This document shows, one piece after another, positions 10,056 to 18,393 of a DNA stretch of 64,000 nt; the stretch's first letter is position 1; the number at the start of each line of letters is the position of its first letter. The stretch lies in the NCBI RefSeq assembly GCF_011319465.1, contig NZ_RCMB01000009.1, positions 62,001 to 126,000 on the forward strand, written 5' to 3'. The position numbers were made by a program, and so were the translations under genes. Under the pieces are notes generated by a model, which was not told the origin of the DNA, ran no database searches, and saw nothing but the letters and a program-made list of their open reading frames with translations. This DNA is from Candidatus Nitrosotalea sp. TS. GTDB lineage: Archaea > Thermoproteota > Nitrososphaeria > Nitrososphaerales > Nitrosopumilaceae.

Positions 10056-10469
10056 ATGGACCATTCTTCTTTAAATAAAACGAGACTAGAGTTGAAACTA
10101 GGTTTGGAAATAACAATAGATCCTTGGAAGGAATTAATCATACATGAAGTGCTCGAGCTAAAGTTTGATGACTGGGTCACCCAGGTGATTGCAACTGCGC
10201 GATCAGCAGGGGGTGGCATACCCACAATCTTTTGGGCAGACGGAATTGCGTTTCATTTTTCAACTTTTCCAGACACTGAAACTACAGTGCAGGAAAAGAT
10301 CAAAGGAAAAATACACTATTCATCTGTAACATTTGCAGTCAAGGAAAAGTTTGAGCGACAGGTGGTAAAAGAGGGCGGTACTGTTAACTTTACAGATGTT
10401 GGCCACAACGAGATATTTAGCAAGCTGATAAGCAAACTCAAGGCAGAGTCCAAGTTCAAGGGAAACTAG
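10056..10469 (+). CDS. conserved hypothetical protein
   Basis: A 137-residue soluble protein beginning MDHSSLNKTRLELKLGLEIT and rich in beta strands with a glycine turn (TARSAGGGIPTIFWADGIAF). It has a single domain, no cysteines and no signal peptide. A TATA-like AT-rich stretch lies at 10018-10030. Its last bases overlap the 3' end of the convergent small membrane protein gene by 4 bp. Not recognised. Confidence 0.6.
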   Translation: MDHSSLNKTRLELKLGLEITIDPWKELIIHEVLELKFDDWVTQVIATARSAGGGIPTIFWADGIAFHFSTFPDTETTVQEKIKGKIHYSSVTFAVKEKFERQVVKEGGTVNFTDVGHNEIFSKLISKLKAESKFKGN

Positions 10470-10630
10470 TTCTTCTTTACTTTGCGGTACACCAGACCAA
10501 CTCCTGATACTACAAGTGCTGCACCTATGGCAAAAAGATATGGTGGATTTGACTCCATTGGCACCAAGAAGATTCCGGCAGTAATCATAGCAAGATAAAG
10601 CAGCATCTCAGAGTCAAAGTCCCAGGCCAT
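10466..10630 (-). CDS. 54-residue two-span membrane protein
   Basis: The frame from ATG 10630 to TAG 10466 encodes MAWDFDSEMLLYLAMITAGI, a short PMESNPP loop and a second helix, LFAIGAALVVSGVGLVYRKV, ending in KKN. Both helices are strongly hydrophobic and the tail is positive (cytoplasmic). It is too short for default gene finders. No function can be assigned. Confidence 0.5.
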   Translation of the reverse strand: MAWDFDSEMLLYLAMITAGIFLVPMESNPPYLFAIGAALVVSGVGLVYRKVKKN

Positions 10631-10843
10631 TTAATGTTGCCCGGTATTTTCCATAGTATAAAGAATGCTATGGATGCCATTTTGGATAAATAGGAAAAAA
10701 TAGGAAAAAATGGCCCCTTGTATTTTTTGTATTTTGCTTGTTTTTTTGTGGTTTGATTGGTAGAAAAGGATGGGATTTGTCAAAGGTGGATCAATAACAA
10801 AGATATCCAATGCTTTTATTCAGTGTCTAACGATATCTGTACA

Positions 10844-11101
10844 ATGAAGGAAGTTGTATTTGTGATTATTGCAGTTATTTTAGCTGCCTCTTTTGTAATT
10901 TTCAGAGTTCTTCCAAGCAAGGGATACGGATATCTTTCCAGGCTTACATGTACGAAATGCTCGCACATATTTGATTACAGGTGGATACCTGGCGGATCCG
11001 CATCGTTTACAGTAATCAGACTTGGGAAAAAAAGATACATGAGATGCCCAAGTTGTCACAAGTGGTCCATGTTTGATGTCTGGTCAACCAGAGTTTCATA
11101 G
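10844..11101 (+). CDS. membrane-anchored zinc-ribbon protein
   Basis: An 85-residue protein starting at MKEVVFVIIAVILAASFVIF, one N-terminal membrane helix, followed by a two-pair zinc ribbon: CTKCSHIF near residue 39 and MRCPSCHKWSMFD near residue 68. The ribbon resembles that of small archaeal rubrerythrin- or Sec61-associated ribbons, but no exact family is evident. The frame is open upstream to 10757; the ATG at 10844 is preferred because it directly precedes the helix. Confidence 0.6.
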   Translation: MKEVVFVIIAVILAASFVIFRVLPSKGYGYLSRLTCTKCSHIFDYRWIPGGSASFTVIRLGKKRYMRCPSCHKWSMFDVWSTRVS

Positions 11102-11256
11102 TTTAGAATACGACCTGTTTGAACCATGCGGATAGCATACAATTGCTACAGGATAAACAGAAATTTCCTTTTAATTTCCAGTGTTTTCTACAAGGCTAAA
11201 ATATTATTGAATCTCAGAAGACTTTATTACAATAATCAATTTTTCATTACTATTAT

Positions 11257-11550
11257 TTGACACCAACTCAAAGAAGCTTGCTAGCAGGTTGTCTAGTCGG
11301 TGTATTTTCATCATTAATAGGAAATTACTATATTACGATCGACTTTAACAGCATTATTTTGCAGTTGTTGCCCCGTATCATATTTAGCAGCATAGGAACC
11401 ATAAGTACAATATCAACCATTTTGTTTGTTTTTGAATTAAAAAAACTCCCCCACTTTTTCAGGGATGGATTAGTAGGTTTTGGAATTCCGTTTTCCGCAA
11501 TGGATTTTGTTTTTCTTTTGAATAATGTTACTGTGATTCATATGAAATAA
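11257..11550 (+). CDS. small membrane protein of unknown function
   Basis: A 97-residue protein with three hydrophobic segments (LLAGCLVGVFSSLIGNYYIT, FSSIGTISTISTILFVFEL, FGIPFSAMDFVFLLNN). It starts at a TTG. It is not recognised. The 11551-11786 stretch downstream holds no gene I can support. Confidence 0.4.
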   Translation: MTPTQRSLLAGCLVGVFSSLIGNYYITIDFNSIILQLLPRIIFSSIGTISTISTILFVFELKKLPHFFRDGLVGFGIPFSAMDFVFLLNNVTVIHMK

Positions 11551-11786
11551 TTCTTGTAGAATCTCCATTAAAAACAGAAATGAAAACGTTATATCATAAG
11601 AATCTATAGACTCGGCTTGTATTTTACCATCCATTACTGTTTTCGATGACAACGTTTCTATTTTGGAGTTCCAAGTCAGGTATAAAAAAAGAAAAAGCAA
11701 ATGATTTGTCGCTACTTTGCCCGGAGAAAAGGCAGTATTTGAGAATTTCTGGACCGGAAAGCGATATGTGTAACCATCGTAAGGAG

Positions 11787-11857
11787 TGGACTGGAGGGGA
11801 TTTGAACCCTGACCCCCCGCGTGCAAGGCGGGTATTCTACCGCTGAACTACCAGCCC
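11787..11857 (-). tRNA. tRNA-Ala (TGC)
   Basis: The minus strand folds into a full cloverleaf: acceptor GGGCTGG pairs with CCAGTCC, anticodon stem CCCGC/GCGGG encloses CTTGCAC (anticodon TGC), and the T-arm loop is TTCAAAT. No intron and no encoded CCA. Discriminator base A. Confidence 0.95.
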
Positions 11858-11944
11858 ATTGCATGGATTGAAAAGCGCACAGATTTTAATTGTTCTCTTT
11901 GTGTGACAAAGATTTTATTGATATTGTCACACCAAAAAGATATC

Positions 11945-12505
11945 ATGGTCTTACTCAAATCCGAGATCGTTTTAAAAACAGGCGACAAGGCGCCAGAGTT
12001 TAGCCTGCTTGGAATAGATGACAAAAAGCACGCCCTATCAGAATTCAAGGAACACCAGGCATTACTGGTTGTTTTCATGTGCAACCACTGCCCATATGTA
12101 CAAGCCAAGGTTTCCGCAATGAACGAAGTTGCTGAAAAATTCAAGGGAAAATTAGCAATGATTGGATTAACAGCAATGACCCGACAAACTATCCAGACGA
12201 CAGTTTTGATGCCATGAAGACGTTTGCAAAAGAGCGAGGCATAAAATTCACGTATCTTGTAGACGAGACAGCAGGAAGTTGCAAAAAAATACGGCGCAGT
12301 CTGCACTCCAGACCCGTTTCTCTTTGACAGTGACAGAAGACTTGTTTTCCATGGCAGAATAGACAATGCAATGAAACCAGAAGACAACCCTACAGAGAAG
12401 ACAATGATTTCAAATGTAGAGAAATTGCTTTCAGGAAAAAAGATAGAGCGAGACTTTGACCCGTCCATGGGTTGTTCCATCAAGTGGAAAAGCCAGCCCC
12501 AATAA
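11945..12505 (+). CDS. thioredoxin-fold redox protein, CNHCPYV type (two frameshifts)
   Basis: A protein of about 186 residues in the AhpC/TSA-TlpA-like group. VVFMCNHCPYVQAKVSAMNE carries the CxxC redox motif of the thioredoxin-family subgroup that begins with TGDKAPEFSLLGID. The frame shifts near 12170 (into NSNDPTNYPDDSFDAMKTFA) and near 12279 (into VAKKYGAVCTPDPFLFDSD), then ends KSQPQ at 12505. The CTPDPFLFD segment, with its cis-proline, is the conserved end of the fold. It probably acts in thiol-disulphide reduction or peroxide defence in the cytoplasm. Confidence 0.8.
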
Positions 12506-12587
12506 CTGAGCTTGTTTGTAAACCCCGATAAGTAGTTGAACTGAAAAGCCAGCAGACTTAAATGACAGTTGAATCGGAAAATTTCTT

Positions 12588-12675
12588 GGGCCGATAGCTC
12601 AGCTTGGCTGGAGCGTTCGACTGATAAAATTATTCAGATATCGAAAGGTCGTGGGTTCGAATCCCATTCGGCCCA
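12588..12675 (+). tRNA. tRNA-Ile (GAT) with 13-nt intron
   Basis: Acceptor GGGCCGA/TCGGCCC, D-arm GCTCAGCTTGGCTGGAGC, anticodon stem TTCGA/TCGAA with loop CTGATAA, and T-arm GTGGGTTCGAATCCCAT all fit. Thirteen extra bases at about 12627-12639 (AAATTATTCAGAT) follow anticodon position 37. This is the canonical archaeal position 37/38, cut by the splicing endonuclease at a bulge-helix-bulge. Discriminator A; CCA not encoded. Confidence 0.93.
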
Positions 12676-12799
12676 CTTTTGTTTTAACTATTTTGGACAG
12701 GTTTCCACAAGAGATCTCGATAAATAGTTGTGACTTCTATATCACCTCTGTTGCCAAGAATCAACCTGCCAGTGCATTTGGGCGATAGGATGACAGGCC

Positions 12800-13150
12800 A
12801 TGGATTATGAAAAAATATGCAAAAAAGTAATGGATCTTGATCCTAAGATCAGGTTTGCGGGTATCATAAATGAAAAAGGAAGATTGTTTGCAGGAGGGAT
12901 GAGAGAGGGATTCAAGTCTTTAGAGGATTCAAGAGACGACGAAATGCTGTACATGGAATTGGTCCTGAGAGCAAAAATGAGGCGCGAGTTTGACAAGGTG
13001 CTAGGGCCAGTACAATTTGCCATGTCATACAGAGAAAAAGTGATAATCATGAGCTTTCCCGTAAAAGAAAATGTCTTGCTGTTGTCAACAGAGAAAGGAA
13101 TTGATTTCTCAGAGATTCCATTTAAGATAATAAAACTTTTGTCGCATTAA
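12800..13150 (+). CDS. roadblock-like thaumarchaeal protein (DUF6659-like)
   Basis: A 116-residue soluble protein with an alternating helix/strand layout: RFAGIINEKGRLFAGGMREG, a helical segment, then AMSYREKVIIMSFPVKENVL and LLSTEKGIDFSEIPFKI. This strand-rich core resembles Roadblock/LC7 or profilin-like sensor folds. I believe the family is a large paralogous group in ammonia-oxidising archaea. No enzymatic residue is visible. It overlaps the 3' end of the convergent regulator gene by 4 bp. Confidence 0.6.
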   Translation: MDYEKICKKVMDLDPKIRFAGIINEKGRLFAGGMREGFKSLEDSRDDEMLYMELVLRAKMRREFDKVLGPVQFAMSYREKVIIMSFPVKENVLLLSTEKGIDFSEIPFKIIKLLSH

Positions 13151-14043
13151 TTCTGGGAACTTTCAAAAACAGTCTGGGACCACTGCAGTAACGCTTCCAA
13201 ATCATCTGAGATAAAATCTGCCGTAACTTTTGGCTTTTTCGTAATTTTGCTGCATAGTGCAAGATAGAGATTCTTGCTAAATTTCTCCTTGCTTGCATCA
13301 ACTGCTTGAGAGAAGAACTTGATTGCACCTTCCGTAGAAGAAAATATGACAACTATCATCATTCCCTCTCTTTTTACCCACACCTTGTTGAGAAACCTCT
13401 GCAAATCAATATCAAATAATACATCTATTGCAGAAGACATGTCCCCCAAAAGCGATACTTTCCATTCTTCTGTCTGAAATGCAGATGCAGCGGCTTGCGC
13501 AAGAAGTGAATTTTGGTAATCAGTTGCGACAATTACAATATTCTTCTTAGAGTTTACCTCTTTTTCTGATAGTCTGATTAGATATATTGACGACGATATT
13601 ATCTCGTCAAGAAAGTTCTTTTCCGACTTTCCTATCTTTCCGCTTTCATAAGAATTTGCCACAGCGTCTATTGCAGGTACGATTACCTCACTTACCAGTT
13701 TGGACGGGTTTGCGCCAGAATGCAGTGATGTTCTCATGAGATTGTGCGCCTCATGGCTTGCTGCAGATAAGACATATTCCAGATACCTATTTTTTACCTG
13801 GAAAAGATCTGCTGGAAAATTTAGCTGGTCCACGCCTTTTTCAACAAACCACAGGCTCATGCTGCCAATGCTTTTTTGTTTGATAAGGCCTTCTGCTGCA
13901 AAAACTTTGAGATATTTTGACATTGTTACCCGGTTGATACGAAGTTTTTCGGCAATCTCCATGCCGGTAAGGCCGGTTTTGGATTTGCTTAGAGCATCAA
14001 TCAGTTTTTCCTTTATTTGTTCAGGATTGTATCCTCGTGTCAC
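13147..14043 (-). CDS. winged-helix transcriptional regulator with sensor domain
   Basis: A 298-residue protein. Residues about 8-65 form a winged helix-turn-helix (TGMEIAEKLRINRVTMSKYL, then a wing ending SMSLWFVEKG). The rest (residues 90-298) is an alpha/beta domain containing IVIVATDYQNSLLAQAAASA and GMMIVVIFSSTEGAIKFFSQ, which looks like a DICT- or MEDS-like sensing domain without recognisable catalytic residues. It probably binds DNA and is tuned by an unknown signal. The divergent intergenic region upstream carries three inverted repeats that could be its operator. Confidence 0.7.
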   Translation of the reverse strand: MTRGYNPEQIKEKLIDALSKSKTGLTGMEIAEKLRINRVTMSKYLKVFAAEGLIKQKSIGSMSLWFVEKGVDQLNFPADLFQVKNRYLEYVLSAASHEAHNLMRTSLHSGANPSKLVSEVIVPAIDAVANSYESGKIGKSEKNFLDEIISSSIYLIRLSEKEVNSKKNIVIVATDYQNSLLAQAAASAFQTEEWKVSLLGDMSSAIDVLFDIDLQRFLNKVWVKREGMMIVVIFSSTEGAIKFFSQAVDASKEKFSKNLYLALCSKITKKPKVTADFISDDLEALLQWSQTVFESSQN

Positions 14044-14377
14044 TGGTTCCTAATCGGGTTCTCTGGTATTTAGAATTATTAATTCAGCAGAGACCTAAAT
14101 TTTAGGCCCCTGCTGACAGGTACTTTGGTATGGTCTGGTATGGTCCAAGTGCTGCAGGGTGGATGTTCAAATCACAAGCGGCGCACTATTGATGGTATAA
14201 ACGCAAAAAAAGTAATTAAAAACCGCGCATCATTAATACTAAATACTTAAAAGTTCGAATCAAAGATTCGCGATTTTACCATTCAAAGAAACGGTAGATC
14301 TGATTTAAAATACAATCTGAAAACAGATCAAAAGATAATTAGAACATATTCATTAAGCTTGGAGGCAGGCTTGTGTT
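14044..14377. promoter_or_regulatory. 334-bp divergent intergenic region with three inverted repeats
   Basis: No gene is visible here. Three inverted repeats are: 14085-14115 (arms CAGCAG and CCTAAA against TTTAGG and CTGCTG, AT centre), 14256-14270 (CGAATC-AAA-GATTCG), and 14297-14329 (GATCTG against CAGATC). The first lies 42 bp upstream of the regulator start codon and is positioned as an operator. The other two lie 50-120 bp upstream of the small membrane gene at 14378 and could be operator sites or a structured leader. Confidence 0.45.
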
Positions 14378-14590
14378 ATGGCAACTATTGCTACTGAACT
14401 CATTGTCAGAGTCTGTATTATTACATGCGCCTTTTCAATAATTTCCTACGCAGTGATACACAATATCATAGCACATAACAATCAATCAGGTACAGCCATT
14501 CCACTTCTTTTTGTTATCTTTGGAGTGGTGATGTTGATCAGCATTCTGTTTTGCCTCAGAAAATATCACGTATGGAATGCCACAAAATAG
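14378..14590 (+). CDS. 70-residue two-span membrane protein
   Basis: Two membrane helices (VCIITCAFSIISYAVIHNII and TAIPLLFVIFGVVMLISILF) separated by a short polar loop, with a basic C-terminal tail. A purine-rich AAGCTTGGAGG stretch lies about 15 bp before the ATG and could act as a ribosome-binding site. Function unknown. Confidence 0.5.
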   Translation: MATIATELIVRVCIITCAFSIISYAVIHNIIAHNNQSGTAIPLLFVIFGVVMLISILFCLRKYHVWNATK

Positions 14591-14690
14591 ACAGCGCAGC
14601 TTGCGCAAATAAGATCTGACAACAAGTTAACAATTCCACGTTCAGAACCGTTAAATATCAGTACTTTAAAGTACGGTATAGGTACATAAT

Positions 14691-15077
14691 TTGCCAAAAG
14701 CGGGTTTCAAATCAATAACAGTTTCAGAAGAAGTCTACAACAGATTCCACGACATCTACAAGAAAAACAGGCACGAACTTGCAATGAAAGGCGTCAACAG
14801 CTTTGCAGGATACATTACATTCATGATGGAAGATCTTATGCAAAAGGACGAAACCTTTGCAAGATATGCACCCAAGCTAGAAAAAATATCAGCCGATGGT
14901 GACAGAGTAGTGATAAAAGACAACATCAAAAACAGAATTGCAGAAGTTGCAGTTCAAAACGGCGAGCTTTATTGTTTATTGTGTGACGAGAAAGACTGCG
15001 TCCATGTCGGATTTGTATTTTCACTTTCCGAAGTGTACGAAGTTTTAAACGCTAGAGGAATCAAGCACCAAAGATAA
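14691..15077 (+). CDS. thaumarchaeal protein with a SWIM-like C-x2-C-x4-C-x-H cluster
   Basis: A 128-residue protein from a TTG start (MPKAGFKSITVSEEVYNRFH). The N-terminal third looks like a ribbon-helix-helix or MetJ/Arc-like DNA-binding unit (GFKSITVSEEVYNRFHDIYK). The C-terminal part carries YCLLCDEKDCVHVGFVFS, a C-x2-C-x4-C-x-H arrangement suited to binding zinc. The pairing of an RHH-like head with a metal-binding tail suggests a small regulator. An AT-rich TTTAAAGTA element about 22 bp upstream is a plausible TATA box. Its stop lies 4 bp from the convergent tRNA-Leu. Confidence 0.6.
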   Translation: MPKAGFKSITVSEEVYNRFHDIYKKNRHELAMKGVNSFAGYITFMMEDLMQKDETFARYAPKLEKISADGDRVVIKDNIKNRIAEVAVQNGELYCLLCDEKDCVHVGFVFSLSEVYEVLNARGIKHQR

Positions 15078-15081
15078 AAGG

Positions 15082-15200
15082 TGCAGGAGGTGGGATTTGA
15101 ACCCACGAACCCCTAAGAGACGGGATCACCCATTTTTATGATCTTAAGTCCCGCGCATCCAAAGGCCATGCCTTCTTTGGCCAGGCTCGGCGACTCCTGC
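15082..15200 (-). tRNA. tRNA-Leu (TAA) with two introns
   Basis: The minus strand folds as a class II tRNA: acceptor GCAGGAG/CTCCTGC, anticodon stem CGGGA/TCCCG, anticodon TAA, 14-base variable arm, T-arm GTGGGTTCAAATCCCAC. Two insertions interrupt it. Bases 15127-15142 (16 nt) sit at the canonical 37/38 position. Bases 15157-15174 (18 nt) interrupt the D-arm; removing them leaves GCCGAGCCTGGCCAAAGGCG, a normal D-arm for leucine. Mature length would be 85 nt before CCA addition. The intron boundaries are inferred by fitting the cloverleaf. Confidence 0.88.
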
Positions 15201-15298
15201 GTTTTATTAGCACAAGTTTGGAGAAATTAAACGTTTTATGAAAAATATTTTCAAAACCAAGTAAGATTAATAAGGATTCACAAGAGCGAGCATGTCAT

Positions 15299-15372
15299 GC
15301 TTCGATAGCTCAGCCTGGTAGAGCGTTACCTTGGTAAGGTAAAGGTCGCGGGATCGAATCCCGTTCGAAGCT
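15299..15372 (+). tRNA. tRNA-Thr (GGT)
   Basis: Cloverleaf with acceptor GCTTCGA/TCGAAGC, D-arm GCTCAGCCTGGTAGAGC, anticodon stem TTACC/GGTAA around TTGGTAA (anticodon GGT), and T-arm CGGGATCGAATCCCG. The discriminator is T, as in archaeal threonine tRNAs. No intron. Confidence 0.95.
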
Positions 15373-15390
15373 TAATGTTTTTTGATGACT

Positions 15391-16723
15391 TTATTTTGGA
15401 ATTGAAAAATAAAATGTGGTTCCTTCCGCTTCCTTACTTTCAAACCAAATTTTTCCGCCAAGATTTTCTACAATCCCCTTACAGATGACCAGTCCAAATC
15501 CACTTCCTCCATATTTTCTTTTAAAGGATAATTCCACCTGGTAAAATTTCTTAAAAACTGATTCTTTTCTCTTCTCAGATATTCCTATTCCGTTATCTTT
15601 GACATGAAATAAGATGGAATTTCCTTCCTCACGTGCTGAAATCTCAATTTTTCCCCCCTCTTGCGGAACAAAGTCAACTGCGTTTTGTACCAAATTGTAA
15701 AACACCTGCTTCAAGCGCATTTTATCGCTAGTAAGTGCATATTTTGTAGAGGCATGAGAGACAAATTCAATCTTCTTTTCTTCCATCATTGGGGGAGAAA
15801 ACATCATCCATATTGCGCATAAATTCATCAACTTGCAATATTTCCTTTTTAAATTCCATTTTGTTGCCGTTGAGTTTTTGCACATCAATTATGTCTTGTA
15901 TTAATTGTTCTAATTTACCAGCATTGTTATGAATCTCATTTACTGTTTCAAGCTGTTTGGCGTCTAGGTTTCCAGCTACAGAATCTTTTAGAATATCACA
16001 GTACTTTTTTACTCGTTCTGTAGGTATTTGACATTCTTTTGAGACCATCATGTAAAACTCCTCTTTTAGTGCATCCATCTTCTTCAATTCATCGAGTTGG
16101 ATTTTTTGCCTTTCATGATCATCCACGATTTTGTGCGCATGATAAGTTTCAGAAATATCTCTTATCATGGTATTACTTCCAATTAATCGGCCTTTGTCGT
16201 CGTATATGTTATTTGCACTAAGCAAGGTCGGAAATGTACTACCATCTTTTCGTTTAAGCCAGATCTCCTCGTTTTCAACCCTGCCGCTTTTCTTCCAGCT
16301 TTCAAATGTTTTTTGCATATTCTCTCTGCTCTGCTCAGCTGTATGTTCAAAGAGGGATTTTCCAATAATGTCGCTTTTTTCATTACCAAAGTTCTTCACG
16401 TATATTTGGTTGCACTCAATTATTATTCCATCAGTGTTAACAGTTCGCTGCATGACAGGAGACCCTTCATAAAGATTCTTGTATTTTATCAGTTCCTGAA
16501 AAGAATCATTCTTTGAAGAGTTGTTTTCAGATTGTTGAACAAGGATATTTTTTCTTGGTTTTCTACCACTTAGCCAAACAATAATACCGCCAGCTGCTGC
16601 GCCCACAACACCTACCGAGAAGGCCTGGCTTGCATAAGGGGTAGTAGGATTTAACCCGTAAGCGGCAGCTAACAAACCTAAGAGTCCTATCAACAGGCCG
16701 CCGATGGAACCAAACGAGCTCAT
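15391..16723 (-). CDS. PAS-domain histidine kinase without phospho-acceptor histidine (one frameshift)
   Basis: About 440 residues. Residues 1-55 form two membrane helices (FGSIGGLLIGLLGLLAAAYG and SVGVVGAAAGGIIVWLSG). A PAS domain follows (about 75-190, GSPVMQRTVNTDGIIIECNQ to STFPTLLSANNIYDDKGRL), then a dimerisation helix pair, then HATPase_c with N-box LKQVFYNLVQNAVDFVP, G1 FHVKDNGIGISE and G2 YGGSGFGLVICKGIVENLGG. The H-box reads FYMMVSKECQIPTERVKKY, with lysine where the accepting histidine of related kinases lies. The frame changes near 15790. ATP binding looks intact, so the protein may act as a sensor or pseudokinase. Confidence 0.82.
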
Positions 16724-16928
16724 GTTTTCCTTTTCTTGGCATCAAAAATTTGGCCAATAGTTGTTGAATGATTAGAGTCTAAAAGTACAACTGGAATCAG
16801 TAGATTGTGACAGAATACTTTTGAATCCTTGCCAACCCCTAACAATGATAAGATAAGGTGAAACCAGAAGATTAACTTTTCATGAGTTGCCTGAAGCGAA
16901 TCACTAAATTTAGAAATCAGTTATGTGG

Positions 16929-17480
16929 CTATGACACTTGGCCAAATTCAAGAATCGATATGATACCGTCAAGAAATTCCTGAGTTCTGCTCTTGAGTCC
17001 CGTTAACACCTGGTTTATCTCATTTTTTGAGACTTTTGCCTCATGTATTCTTACGTTTTTTGACGCATAATCCATCCCATGGTCAGTGATGAATTTATTG
17101 AATTTTTCAAAAAACTGATTCCCTATTACAATCTGATTGCTGTTTTCAAGATCCGCCACAGAGTGATATATGATTGATTTGCCAAAAAGATTCGCAATGT
17201 CAGGCGGCAGAGATATCATGTTCCCGTACAGATCATAGAACTTCCAGTCAGTTTTTCTATAGTTTGGTAGGTTATCGTAAAGTTGGTCCCGAGTCTTGTA
17301 TCTTACCAGATATCCATTTAATTCAAGTTCTATCCAGTAATTCTCGTCCAAGATCTGGAGTGTTTTGCATATCTGCTTGCATGCCAACAGTATGTCGTGC
17401 AGCGGCTTTTTTTCCTCCAAGAGTTCCACACTTACAGATTCAGCAAGATGCAATAGATCACTTTTTTCTGTATTGCTCAC
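16929..17480 (-). CDS. AbiTii-domain-like protein
   Basis: A 183-residue protein. The first 90 residues match the pattern I know for AbiTii: a helical start (LHLAESVSVELLEEKKPLHD), LLACKQICKTLQILDENYWI, a conserved ELELNGY and then LPNYRK. The C-terminal half is helical and unassigned. AbiTii is named after abortive-infection toxins, though many members are uncharacterised. The gene lies 56 bp downstream of a Dam methylase on the same strand, which suggests a shared transcript and a phage-defence role. That role is inference. Confidence 0.55.
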   Translation of the reverse strand: MSNTEKSDLLHLAESVSVELLEEKKPLHDILLACKQICKTLQILDENYWIELELNGYLVRYKTRDQLYDNLPNYRKTDWKFYDLYGNMISLPPDIANLFGKSIIYHSVADLENSNQIVIGNQFFEKFNKFITDHGMDYASKNVRIHEAKVSKNEINQVLTGLKSRTQEFLDGIISILEFGQVS

Positions 17481-17536
17481 ACTTTACAACTCTAAAGCAT
17501 CTCTGATTTTACTTTATCTGATGATACCGCCAGACA

Positions 17537-18393
17537 CTAGTAATTTTTAATCAAAAGTTCAGTGTGGCCAGTTCTTTTCTGGATACAGAGTTTATGAATC
17601 GATTTGCATTTATCTCTATAATACCATCAGAGAACTCGTCGAATAGTTCTATGATTTCATCAGATTTTGAGTTTGATAACAACACCTTGACCCCTTTTTT
17701 GTCTAGTGCCTTGAATTTGGCAAACAGCCTTTCCTGGTCCTCGTAACCGAAATCTTTTCCTGTATAGCTTGTAAAGTTTGCAGTCTCGCTTACTGGCTGG
17801 TATGGCGGGTCCAGGTAGACAAAGTCTCCACTTGATGCATTTTTGAGTGCCCGCTCAAAATCCTGGCATTTAATTGAGATCTCTTTTGATTGTAGTATCT
17901 CGCTTACTGCAAGAAGGTTTTCCTTGTTTACGATATTTGGATTGACATACTTGCCAAGAGGCACATTGAATTTTCCCTTGCTGTTTACCCTATACAGTCC
18001 GTTAAAACATGTCTTGTTGAGAAAGATGAGTTTTGATACCTTATCAATCTGGCCTTTTGGGTTGCTCTCGCGAATCTTGTAATAGTATGAACTTGCGTTC
18101 TTTGAATAATATGCAGAATGCAATTCCAAGGCAGAAATCAATTCTTTTACTCGGTCTCGTATTGTAACATAAGACAAGACTAGATCAGAATTCAAATCAG
18201 AGACAAACCATTTGACACGTCTTTCTTGAGAGACCAGGCTGAAAAACACTGCACCTCCGCCCAAGAATGGTTCAAAATATCTCTCAAACTTTGGAACATG
18301 ATTTGCAATCACAGGCAAGAGTTGTCTTTTTCCTCCAGCCCACTTTACAAAGGGCTTTGGTGTAGATGAAATTAATCTATATTCTTGCTTCAA
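17537..18393 (-). CDS. dam: Dam-type DNA adenine N6-methyltransferase (one C-terminal frameshift)
   Basis: An alpha-type adenine methylase of about 285 residues. The FVKWAGGKRQLLP start, YFEPFLGGGAVFFSL (SAM-binding motif I), FLNKTCFNGLYRVNSKGKFN and catalytic DPPY (FVYLDPPYQP near residue 200) are all present. The protein ends RKELATLNF at 17551 in the given frame, but a single-base change near 17576 restores RKTGHTELLIKNY ending at 17537, the conserved Dam C-terminus. Most members methylate GATC, but the target is not readable here. It is followed by the AbiTii-like gene and no restriction nuclease is next to it. Confidence 0.88.

Noticed and set aside
12588-15372. Integration-site use of the tRNA cluster
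   Set aside because: Four tRNAs are close together, but no integrase and no duplicated tRNA 3' end was found within the window.
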